A stretch of DNA of 64,000 nucleotides from Streptomyces spectabilis (GTDB taxonomy: Bacteria; Actinomycetota; Actinomycetes; Streptomycetales; Streptomycetaceae), in NCBI RefSeq assembly GCF_008704795.1, contig NZ_CP023690.1, forward strand, positions 9,558,501 through 9,622,500, in the 5' to 3' direction. Both the position numbers and the translations under genes were made by a program. The notes beneath the pieces were generated by a model that saw nothing but the letters and a program-made list of their open reading frames with translations, had not been told where the DNA came from and searched no databases. Positions 57,831 to 64,000 of this stretch are shown one piece after another (positions within the stretch are counted from its first letter, which is position 1; every line of letters begins with the position of its first letter).

Positions 57831-58568
57831 TCACTGCCCGGTCCTGGCCCGCTCGTGTACGGCCGTGACGTGGGTGACGGCGGCGGACAGCTGCTCCTGG
57901 ACCGCTTCCGGCAGCGGGGCGCCCTTGATGGAACCGACGACCTGCTGAGCCAGCAGATACAGCTTGATGTTGGTGTTCTGCGAGGTCATGACCAGGACGT
58001 CCCACGCCTCCTCCTCCCCGAGGGTGAAGACGGCCATCAGGATCCCGCGGGCCGTGTCGATGGGGCCCCGCGTCTGCATCGCACGCCGCAGCTGGACGAC
58101 CTTGACGCGCAGATTGACCTCGGAGTCACCGGAGTTGCCGGAGCCGTCGGCGGCGGACGGGACGCCCGTCGCCGCGTCGGCCCCGGTCGTGAACAGGGGG
58201 AGGGCGTCGGCGAGGGCGAAGACCCGCTCGGCCGCCGGGCTGAGCGCGCGGATCCTGACCGACTTCGCCTCGTCCAGGGCCTGCTGTCGCAGGGTCAGCA
58301 GGGTGTTGAGGCCGCAGCAGTCGCAGAACTCGACGCCGCCGAGGTCCACGTCGATGCCGTGGGCGGAGCGGCTGAGCGCCGCCCGCAGCTCCCGTCGCAG
58401 CTCCTGGTCCGTGTCGAGGTCGAGATCACCGCGGACGGCGACCACCAGCCGGTCGCCCTCGGCCCGGGTGTGGAGCGTCAGCTCGGTCTGCGGTGCCGTG
58501 CCGCGGGAAGCGGCAAGCCCGGCACGGCTTTCGGCTCGCCCGGTCTCTGGCTGCGCCGCCTGCGGCAT
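57831..58568 (-). CDS. STAS-ANTAR fusion protein
   Basis: A 245-residue protein. Residues about 28-125 are a STAS (anti-sigma antagonist) domain: LVVAVRGDLDLDTDQELRR and VDLGGVEFCDCCGLNTLL. Antagonists are normally switched by phosphorylation of a Ser/Thr in D-S-S/T-G-L; here the positions are Cys84 and Cys85. Residues about 150-235 carry an ANTAR RNA-binding domain (RVKVVQLRRAMQTRGPIDTARGILM), which binds tandem hairpins to antiterminate. It could join partner-switch signalling to RNA control. Confidence 0.83.
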   Translation of the reverse strand: MPQAAQPETGRAESRAGLAASRGTAPQTELTLHTRAEGDRLVVAVRGDLDLDTDQELRRELRAALSRSAHGIDVDLGGVEFCDCCGLNTLLTLRQQALDEAKSVRIRALSPAAERVFALADALPLFTTGADAATGVPSAADGSGNSGDSEVNLRVKVVQLRRAMQTRGPIDTARGILMAVFTLGEEEAWDVLVMTSQNTNIKLYLLAQQVVGSIKGAPLPEAVQEQLSAAVTHVTAVHERARTGQ

Positions 58569-58704
58569 GGTCTTCTCCCCTGGCCTGGAGCACCTGTGTT
58601 TCTGCCGTCACCAGATTCGCCGCCCCACGAACCAACGTCAACGGATACACGAAATCTGGTTCACGTATTTTCATGCCTGAATCACCTAGCGTACGATCTG
58701 CTCC

Positions 58705-59055
58705 ATGAGTGGAGCATCGGAGCCGCACACGGGATGGACGTTCATCACCAACCACGCGCGGGTACTCGCTGTCATCGCCGAGGACCAGAACGCGCGGGTC
58801 CGGGACATCGCCGCTCACTGCAGACTCACGGAACGCGCCGTCCAGAAGATCATCTCCGATCTGGAGCACAGCGGGTACCTGTCCCACACCCGCGAAGGGC
58901 GCGGCAACACCTACCAGATCGAACCGGGAACGATCCTGCGTCACCCCGCCGAGGCCGGCCTCACCGTCTCGTCCCTCCTGGGCCTCCTGGCCCAGGTCGA
59001 CGCCCCGCACGCCGCCGCGCCGCAGGCCGACCAGGAATCCATGAGGGGCGCCTGA
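58705..59055 (+). CDS. Winged-helix (MarR/HTH_24-like) regulator
   Basis: A 116-residue protein. The DNA-binding part is residues about 12-72: HARVLAVIAEDQNARVRDIAAHC, RLTERAVQKIISDLEHSGYL and a wing REGRGNTYQIEPG. The C-terminal tail is short and helical. It is divergent from the STAS-ANTAR gene, with a comparatively AT-rich spacer at 58620-58700 holding both promoters. Confidence 0.85.
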   Translation: MSGASEPHTGWTFITNHARVLAVIAEDQNARVRDIAAHCRLTERAVQKIISDLEHSGYLSHTREGRGNTYQIEPGTILRHPAEAGLTVSSLLGLLAQVDAPHAAAPQADQESMRGA

Positions 59056-59132
59056 ACCGGTCCTGCCCCCAGGCCGTCGCCGACGTCGAGGCCTGCGCCC
59101 GGTGCCAGCTGTGCCCGCACCTCCGTGCGCCG

Positions 59133-59480
59133 TCACACGATGCCGCTGACCGTCACGGACACGTGCACCGGGACCCTCGCTGACATGACGGTCCGCGCGG
59201 CCCGCGTCGCCGCCTCGCGGACCGCGCGGGTCACGTCGAGGGCACGGCGGCCCCGGTGCGCCACCACGAACACCTCCAAGGTGATGCCGCCGCCGCTCGC
59301 GCCGCGGACGCGTACGGCCGAAGTCGGCGCCGTCGGCGCGCTGTCGACGCGGCGCGCCGACGCGGCGGCGCGCAGGCGTTCGGCGAGCCCCGGCCGCAGG
59401 AAGGCCACCCCGGGGACCTCGCCCACCGCCGCGGCGACGGCCTCGACGAGCCGCCGGTCGTCCTGCGCCCCGGTCACCAT
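59133..59480 (-). CDS. Asp23/Gls24-related small protein
   Basis: A 115-residue protein with a strand-helix pattern like the Asp23 fold (ITLEVFVVAHRGRRALDVTRAVREAATRA, then VPVHVSVTVSGIV). It overlaps the upstream anti-sigma/Asp23 fusion gene by 7 bp, so it is the third gene of the sigma operon. Confidence 0.7.
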   Translation of the reverse strand: MVTGAQDDRRLVEAVAAAVGEVPGVAFLRPGLAERLRAAASARRVDSAPTAPTSAVRVRGASGGGITLEVFVVAHRGRRALDVTRAVREAATRAARTVMSARVPVHVSVTVSGIV

Positions 59481-60166
59481 GCCCCGCCTCCGCTCCGGTC
59501 CGTACCGCCACGCGGCCCGTCCGCCGACGGCGGACCGTCGAGCAGATCGGTGATCACCACGTCGACGGCCGCCACGCGCAGGCCCAGGTCGTCCGCGGCC
59601 GCGTCGGTGATCCGGCGCCGTACGCGGTCCGCGACCTCCGGCAGGTCCCAGAACGGGGCGGCCTGGATCTCGATGCGCACGCCGACCGGGGCGCGCGTCG
59701 AACCGCCGGGCCCCGCGGGGGCCACGCGGCAGCTGCCCGCCCGCACGCCCGGCAGCGTCTCGGCCGCCGCGCGGAACGTGCGCGCGGCCGCGGCCTCCAC
59801 GATCCACGCGTCCTCGTCCGGCTCCCCCAGGGGAAGCGTGCGCCCGGGCCGCAGTTCGAGCCGGACCACGTCCATGATCCGCGCACTGAGCGCCGAGGCG
59901 TCCGAGGGCCACGCGGAGCGCTGCGCGTCCCGCGCCCGCCGCACCACGTCCTGCAACTCGTAGAAGCCGTCGAGCGCCGGGAGACAGTACGGGCAGTCCG
60001 CGACGTGCGGATCCGGCTCGCCCGCCTCCCCGGCCTCCCAGACCTCGATGAGCCTGCGGCCGCAGAGCAGCCGCTCCTCCTCCGGCGCCGTCCCGTCCGG
60101 GGTGCCGCCGGACGGGATCGGCGTCTCGTCGCCCGCTCCGGGCCCGCCGTGTTCGTTCACCGCCAT
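59474..60166 (-). CDS. Zinc anti-sigma factor fused to Asp23-like domain
   Basis: A 230-residue protein. Residues about 25-60 contain a ZAS-type zinc motif (LLCGRRLIEVW, then HVADCPYC). After a helical segment (DVVRRARDAQRSAWP), the C-terminal 80 residues form an Asp23/Gls24-like domain (GVRIEIQAAPFWDLPEVADRV, DLGLRVAAVDVVITDLL). It overlaps the ECF sigma gene by 10 bp. The fusion places an envelope-stress domain directly on the sigma inhibitor. Confidence 0.78.
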   Translation of the reverse strand: MAVNEHGGPGAGDETPIPSGGTPDGTAPEEERLLCGRRLIEVWEAGEAGEPDPHVADCPYCLPALDGFYELQDVVRRARDAQRSAWPSDASALSARIMDVVRLELRPGRTLPLGEPDEDAWIVEAAAARTFRAAAETLPGVRAGSCRVAPAGPGGSTRAPVGVRIEIQAAPFWDLPEVADRVRRRITDAAADDLGLRVAAVDVVITDLLDGPPSADGPRGGTDRSGGGAW

Positions 60167-60744
60167 GCCGCCATCGTCTCCATCAAGTGGCGCCGCGCCC
60201 GGAAGACCCGGGCCCGCGCCGCTCCCGTCGTGATGCCGACCGTCTCGGCCACGGACTCGTACGGCATGTCGTCGAGTTCGCGCAGGACCCAGCACACGCG
60301 CTGCTCCGCCGAGAGGCCCTCCATGGCCTTCGTCAGGTCCTCGACGGCGGCGAAGCCCTCCACGGCCCGCGGCGGCGAGACCTGGTACTCGGGCGCGGCG
60401 GGCTCGGGCACCTCATCGAGGCCCGCGACACGGGGGCGGGCCCGGAGCAGATTGAGGCACCTGTTGGTGACGATGCGGTGCATCCAGGTGCCGAAGCGAG
60501 CGTCACGGCGGAACTCGGGCAGCTTGCGCCAGGCGCTCACGAACGATTCCTGCACGGCGTCCTCCGCTTCCGTCGGGCTGCCGAGGAGCCGGGTGGCCAG
60601 CTGCAGCAGCCGGGGGCCGTGGCACAGGACGAGCACTTCGAAGGCCTCCTCGTCCCCTTCCGCCGCCCGCACCGCGAGCAACGCGTCGTCGTGCCGGGGG
60701 GAAGGTCCTGCTTCCCACGGTGTCCCGTAGTCGTCCCCGGGCAC
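60157..60744 (-). CDS. ECF sigma factor of the Asp23 regulon
   Basis: A 195-residue sigma factor: region 2 EAEDAVQESFVSAWRKLPEF and FGTWMHRIVTNRCLNLLRA; region 4 LSAEQRVCWVLRELDDMPYESVAETVGITTGAARARVFRAR. GTG 60744 has GAGAGGAG upstream. It heads a three-gene operon with its anti-sigma factor and is divergent from the Asp23-AmaP operon. Both directions carry the same promoter pattern. Confidence 0.92.
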   Translation of the reverse strand: MPGDDYGTPWEAGPSPRHDDALLAVRAAEGDEEAFEVLVLCHGPRLLQLATRLLGSPTEAEDAVQESFVSAWRKLPEFRRDARFGTWMHRIVTNRCLNLLRARPRVAGLDEVPEPAAPEYQVSPPRAVEGFAAVEDLTKAMEGLSAEQRVCWVLRELDDMPYESVAETVGITTGAARARVFRARRHLMETMAAWR

Positions 60745-60776
60745 GCTCGGCTCCTCTCTGGTGGTCCTCTCCTTAC

Positions 60777-60803
60777 GACACGGCCGGGGGCGCGGATGTT
60801 ACG
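60777..60803 (-). promoter_or_regulatory. ECF promoter of the sigma operon
   Basis: Read on the minus strand: CGTAAC (60803-60798), 18 bases, GTC (60779-60777). The pattern and spacing are identical to the promoter facing the opposite way, and the sigma start codon lies 32 bases downstream. This implies autoregulation. Confidence 0.72.
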
Positions 60804-60848
60804 CGACCCTGACCGATTCCTGTTCGGTCGAAGAAGTGCCCGCGGATG

Positions 60849-60875
60849 CGTAACACGCGCACGGGCACTCGGGTC
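60849..60875 (+). promoter_or_regulatory. ECF promoter of the Asp23-AmaP operon
   Basis: CGTAAC (60849-60854), 18 bases, GTC (60873-60875), with the Asp23 start codon 51 bases downstream. It is the mirror copy of the element at 60777-60803. GCGGATG precedes or overlaps both. Confidence 0.72.
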
Positions 60876-60926
60876 AGAGCAGAGGAAGGCACCTACGGAC
60901 ACCACCGTGAGACGAGGAGAGGCCCC

Positions 60927-61439
60927 ATGGCGACTCAAGAGCTGGCTTCGAAGGCGAACACGCCCCAGACCGCGGAGAACACCGGTGGCGGCCGGCAGAA
61001 CGCGCCGGGAGCCACCACCCTCACCGGCCGCACCGGCGCCGACGAGCCTGCGGCCACGCGCGGCAGGACGTCCATCGCCGACGTGGTCGTGGTCAAGATC
61101 GCGGGCATGGCCACGCGGGAGATCCCCGGCGTGTACGACATGGGCGGCGGCCTGTCCCGTGCCATCGGCGCCGTACGCGACCGCGTCCCGGGCGGCCGCT
61201 CGAACGTCGGGCGCGGCGTGAAGGTGGAGGTCGGCGAGCGCCAGACCGCCATCGACCTCGACGTCGTCGTCGAGTACGGCGTGCCGATCACGGACGTCGC
61301 CCACGACGTGCGCGAGAACGTCATCGCCGCCGTGGAGCGCATCACCGGTCTGGAGGTCGTGGAGGTCAACGTCGCCATCAACGACGTGCACCTGCCTGAG
61401 GACGACAACGCCGACAACGGCTCGGCGCGCGTGGAGTGA
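60927..61439 (+). CDS. Asp23/Gls24 family envelope stress response protein
   Basis: A 170-residue protein. After an Ala/Gly/Thr-rich, probably disordered N-terminus of about 45 residues, the Asp23 domain is clear: IADVVVVKIAGMATREIPGVYDMGG, then VEVGERQTAIDLDVVVEYGVPI and VEVNVAINDVHLPED. In firmicutes Asp23 is held at the membrane by AmaP, which is encoded three genes downstream here. GAGGAGAGG precedes ATG 60927. Confidence 0.92.
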   Translation: MATQELASKANTPQTAENTGGGRQNAPGATTLTGRTGADEPAATRGRTSIADVVVVKIAGMATREIPGVYDMGGGLSRAIGAVRDRVPGGRSNVGRGVKVEVGERQTAIDLDVVVEYGVPITDVAHDVRENVIAAVERITGLEVVEVNVAINDVHLPEDDNADNGSARVE

Positions 61440-61484
61440 GCGCCCGCGCGTCGTGACGTCCCGTCCCCCGACATGAGGTGAAGC

Positions 61485-61670
61485 ATGAGTACAGCCCTAG
61501 TGAGTTTGATCGTGGGCATGGCCCTGGGATTCGCCGGCTGGTTCGGCGGCTTCGGCGCCTTCCTGCTCGTGGCCGCGCTCGGCGCGGTGGGCTTCGTGGT
61601 GGGGCGACTCGTGGACGACGGCGTCGGCCTGCGCGAGTTCCTCACCGGCCGCGGCTCGGAGCGCCGATGA
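61485..61670 (+). CDS. DUF2273 small membrane protein
   Basis: A 61-residue protein of two membrane helices (LVSLIVGMALGFAGWFGG and FLLVAALGAVGFVVGRLVDD) with a charged tail. It matches the DUF2273 component of Asp23 operons. It overlaps the next gene by ATGA. Confidence 0.85.
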   Translation: MSTALVSLIVGMALGFAGWFGGFGAFLLVAALGAVGFVVGRLVDDGVGLREFLTGRGSERR

Positions 61671-62659
61671 CCACGCCCCCGCGCCCGTCGGCACCCCGCA
61701 CGCCCCCGGCGCAGCGCGGCACGACGACCGTCGCCGACCGCGCGGTCCGCCGTGTGGCGCAGCGCGCCGCGGCACAGACGCCGATCCCCGGCGGGGTGCG
61801 CGCCGACGGCGGTTCCGCCGTCGTGCGGGGCCCGAGCGCCCGCGTCGGGGTCACCGTGGCACTGCCGTACCCGGGCGTCCTCGACGCGTCGGCCCGTGCG
61901 GTCCAGCGGCACGTCACCGCGCGCACCGCCGAACTCACCGGTCTGACCGTGCGGCCCGTCAGCGTGCACGTCCGGGCCCTGGACCGGTGCGAGCGGGGCC
62001 CCGAGGGGACGGAGGGTCCGCTGGAAGCCCCCGCTGTCTCCTCGGCGAAGCCGGGCCCGCGTCCCGCGCGCCGGGCCCGGCGGCCCTGGTCCCCGCGCCG
62101 CCTGCCCGTCGCCGTGGGCGCGCTCGTCGTCGCGGCCGGGTGCGCGGTGCCGCTGTACGACATGGTGGCGGTGCACGCGGCCGGGCGCGCTCCGGCCGAG
62201 TGGCGCGTCCGCCTGGTCGCGTGGCTGTCCGCGCACGGGCCCGACGGCGGCACGGTCACCGGCCTCGCGGCGGCCGGGACCATCCTGCTCGGCCTGTGGA
62301 TGGTCGTCCTGGCCGTCACCCCGGGCCGTCGCGCGTGCTTGCCGATGGCACCGCCCGACGAGGACACCCGAGCCGAACTCCCCCGGGGCGCGGTGGCGGT
62401 GCTGCTGCGCGACTCCGTCGCCGTGCTGCCCGCGATCACCCGCGTCCGGGTGCGGGTGGGCCGCCGTCGGGCGCGGGTGCGCGCGGAACTGGCCTTCGGC
62501 GATCGGCCGGGCGCGCTGGAAGCGGTGACGCGCGCGGCGGAGGACGCCCTGGGCGGATGCGGCCTCGCCCGGCCTCCACGGCTGCGCGTGCGGCTGCGGT
62601 CCGGGCCGGACGTCCCCGCCGCCGCGGCCGTCGACGCGGGCGGAGGAGCGCCGGGATGA
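61667..62659 (+). CDS. Asp23-like plus DUF6286 membrane protein
   Basis: A 330-residue protein. The first 110 residues are Asp23-like (VADRAVRRVAQRAAAQTPI, ARVGVTVALPYPGVLDASARAV, LTVRPVSVHVRAL). Two membrane helices follow at about 145-165 and 195-215 (LPVAVGALVVAAGCAVPLYD; GTILLGLWMVVLAVTP), then a second alpha/beta domain. This is a two-gene fusion typical of actinobacterial Asp23 operons. It is coupled at both ends by ATGA overlaps. Confidence 0.8.
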   Translation: MTTPPRPSAPRTPPAQRGTTTVADRAVRRVAQRAAAQTPIPGGVRADGGSAVVRGPSARVGVTVALPYPGVLDASARAVQRHVTARTAELTGLTVRPVSVHVRALDRCERGPEGTEGPLEAPAVSSAKPGPRPARRARRPWSPRRLPVAVGALVVAAGCAVPLYDMVAVHAAGRAPAEWRVRLVAWLSAHGPDGGTVTGLAAAGTILLGLWMVVLAVTPGRRACLPMAPPDEDTRAELPRGAVAVLLRDSVAVLPAITRVRVRVGRRRARVRAELAFGDRPGALEAVTRAAEDALGGCGLARPPRLRVRLRSGPDVPAAAAVDAGGGAPG

Positions 62660-63258
62660 GTGGCCTGCGCTCCACCGCCAACAGGGCGGCCCTGCTGGTG
62701 ACCGGCGGTCTCGCCGTGCTCGCGGGCGCGGCACTGGCCTCGACGACCGACGCCGTGCGACGGCGGCTGCCCGAGGGGTGGGCGCGCCTGGACCCCGACC
62801 GCGTGTGGCTGGACGCGGCGGCCCTGGACCGGTGGCGGGCGCACGCCTTGTGGCCCGCCGCCGTGATCGCCGCGCTGGCGCTCGGGGTGCTCGCCTTCGG
62901 GGCCTGGGCGGCGTACGGGATCCGGCCGGGGCGACTGCGCCGGCTGCCCCTGGGAGACCCGAGGCCCGCGAAGGACGGCGGCATCACCCTGTCCGGCACG
63001 GCCCTGGCCGCGGCCCTCACCGACCGGGCCCGGTCCACGCCCGGCGTCGACCGGGCCCGGGTGCGCCTCCACGGCCGCCCGCGGCGCCTTCGGGCCCACG
63101 TCACGGTGACGCTCACGCCCGGCGCCGCACCGGCCGCGGTGCTCCAGCGGCTCGCCCGCGGCACGCTGGCCGAGGCGCGGGAGTCCGTCGCGCCCCGGAC
63201 GCTCCGTACCGAGATCCACTTCGAGGTCCGCCCGCACGCCGCGCGCCGACTGCGGTGA
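62656..63258 (+). CDS. amaP: AmaP, alkaline shock response membrane anchor protein
   Basis: A 200-residue protein. An N-terminal membrane helix (residues about 10-28), a second helix around 68-90 (AVIAALALGVLAFGAWAAYG), and a soluble alpha/beta domain (GITLSGTALAAALTDRARSTPGVDRARVRL) match AmaP, the Asp23 anchor. It is the last gene of the operon. Confidence 0.82.
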   Translation: MSGLRSTANRAALLVTGGLAVLAGAALASTTDAVRRRLPEGWARLDPDRVWLDAAALDRWRAHALWPAAVIAALALGVLAFGAWAAYGIRPGRLRRLPLGDPRPAKDGGITLSGTALAAALTDRARSTPGVDRARVRLHGRPRRLRAHVTVTLTPGAAPAAVLQRLARGTLAEARESVAPRTLRTEIHFEVRPHAARRLR

Positions 63259-63286
63259 GCGCCCAGGGGCGGCGAGCGGGGCTTTG

Positions 63287-64000
63287 CTACGGCTGCTTGC
63301 CGCGGGCGTGCCGGAAGCGGTCGAGCCCGTCGGACAGCTCGATGACGGGGTCGGGGTAGTCGAGGGCCGCGCGGTCGAGGCCGGGCAGCTTCCACGGCTC
63401 GTGCACCAACGGAGCGTCGACACCGGCGAGTTCGGGGACCCAGCGGCGCACGTACGTGCCCTCCGGGTCGTACTTCTTGGCCTGGGTGACCGGGTTGAGC
63501 ACCCGGTTGGGGCGGGTGTCGGTGCCGGTGCCCGCCATCCACTGCCAGTTGAGCTGGTTGTTGGCCACGTCGCCGTCCACCAGCCAGTGCAGGAAGTGGG
63601 CGGCGCCGATCCGCCAGTCGACGTACAGGGTCTTGGCCAGGAAGCTCGCCGTGAGCAGCCGGGCGCGGTTGTGCATCCAGCCCTCGTGGCGCAGTTGCCG
63701 CATGGCCGCGTCGATGAGCGGATAGCCGGTGCGGCCCGTGCGCCAGGCCTCGATGTCCTCGGCGGCGGTGCGCTCCGTGCGCCAGCGGTCGTGCTTGGTG
63801 CGGTAGTCGGCGCGGGCGGCGTCCGGCCGGGCGGCGAGGACCTGGCGGTGGAAGTCGCGCCAGGCGAGCTGCCGGACGAACGCCTCGGCGCCGGGACCGC
63901 CGTGGCGGCGCGCGCGCCGCACCAGCTCCACCGGGGACAGCGTGCCGAAGTGCAGATGGGGCGAGAAGCGCGAGGTGGCGTCGGCGGCCAGGTCGTCGCG
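63287..64000 (-). CDS. Class I photolyase/cryptochrome, N-terminus outside the window
   Basis: The 237 C-terminal residues of a FAD-binding photolyase domain, open to the window edge (ATSRFSPHLHFGTLSPVELV at the start). The FAD and DNA-binding signatures are intact: FVRQLAWRDFHRQVL, GYPLIDAAMRQLRHEGWMHN, RARLLTASFLAKTLYVDWR and DVANNQLNWQWMAGTGTD. It would repair cyclobutane pyrimidine dimers using light. Confidence 0.93.
   Translation of the reverse strand, partial: RDDLAADATSRFSPHLHFGTLSPVELVRRARRHGGPGAEAFVRQLAWRDFHRQVLAARPDAARADYRTKHDRWRTERTAAEDIEAWRTGRTGYPLIDAAMRQLRHEGWMHNRARLLTASFLAKTLYVDWRIGAAHFLHWLVDGDVANNQLNWQWMAGTGTDTRPNRVLNPVTQAKKYDPEGTYVRRWVPELAGVDAPLVHEPWKLPGLDRAALDYPDPVIELSDGLDRFRHARGKQP

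Overview
The window is a 64 kb piece of a high-GC actinobacterial chromosome, almost certainly Streptomyces. The evidence is the GC-biased third codon positions, many GTG starts, AGGAGG-type ribosome sites and ATGA overlaps. The gene content fits too: a 2-methylisoborneol synthase with its nanocompartment shell, an AfsR-like SARP regulator, a class II lanthipeptide locus, GlxA/AraC regulators, several Asp23-type envelope proteins and ECF sigma factors. One secreted RTX-like gene carries a TTA leucine codon. I found no tRNA, rRNA, insertion sequence, prophage or CRISPR array. The layout suggests a chromosome arm or arm-core border with many small, independently regulated cassettes.

Layout. 1-13 kb: partial GNAT and RimK-type ATP-grasp pair, serine hydrolase, 5'-truncated secreted-type protein, methyltransferase, RidA, coiled-coil DNA-binding-like protein, VanX-type dipeptidase, OmpR-type two-component system, P-loop kinase-like protein, acyl-CoA ligase, and an ECF sigma factor with a zinc anti-sigma/maleylpyruvate isomerase-like fusion. 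13.9-17.5 kb: the 2-methylisoborneol operon (family 2B encapsulin shell, terpene cyclase, GPP methyltransferase). 17.6-19.5 kb: a MerR regulator with a clear palindromic operator, translationally coupled to a BtrH-like protein. 19.6-27 kb: two GlxA-type regulators with divergent targets, a DHFR-like reductase, an unknown secreted protein and the TTA-containing RTX protein. 27-33.4 kb: lipoprotein-hydrolase fusion, NarL-type two-component system, erythromycin-esterase-like protein lacking the usual histidine, and MgtC. 33.4-37.4 kb: NCS1 permease, divergent TetR regulator and amidohydrolase, probably one catabolic unit. 37.4-40 kb: NUDIX, AraC and O-methyltransferase.

40-46.4 kb is a minimal lanthipeptide locus: a SARP-NB-ARC-TPR activator with helically phased repeats upstream, a 65-residue Ser/Cys-rich precursor, an intercistronic hairpin and LanM. 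There is no dedicated transporter or protease. 46.4-57.8 kb: HxlR-RidA and HxlR-NmrA divergent pairs, a poorly characterised membrane/sigma-like cassette, HSL-type hydrolase, DoxX, alkaline phosphatase, an antitoxin-like small protein, a protein that looks like a caspase fold without its catalytic cysteine, and a GNAT.

57.8-63.3 kb: a STAS-ANTAR protein without the phosphorylatable Ser/Thr, then an Asp23/Gls24 envelope-stress regulon. Here an ECF sigma and a zinc anti-sigma fused to an Asp23-like domain are divergent from Asp23-DUF2273-Asp23/DUF6286-AmaP. Both directions share an identical promoter pattern, CGTAAC-N18-GTC. The window ends inside a class I photolyase. The items most worth following up are the lanthipeptide locus, the mirrored ECF promoters with the fused anti-sigma factor, the pseudo-caspase, and the encapsulin operon.
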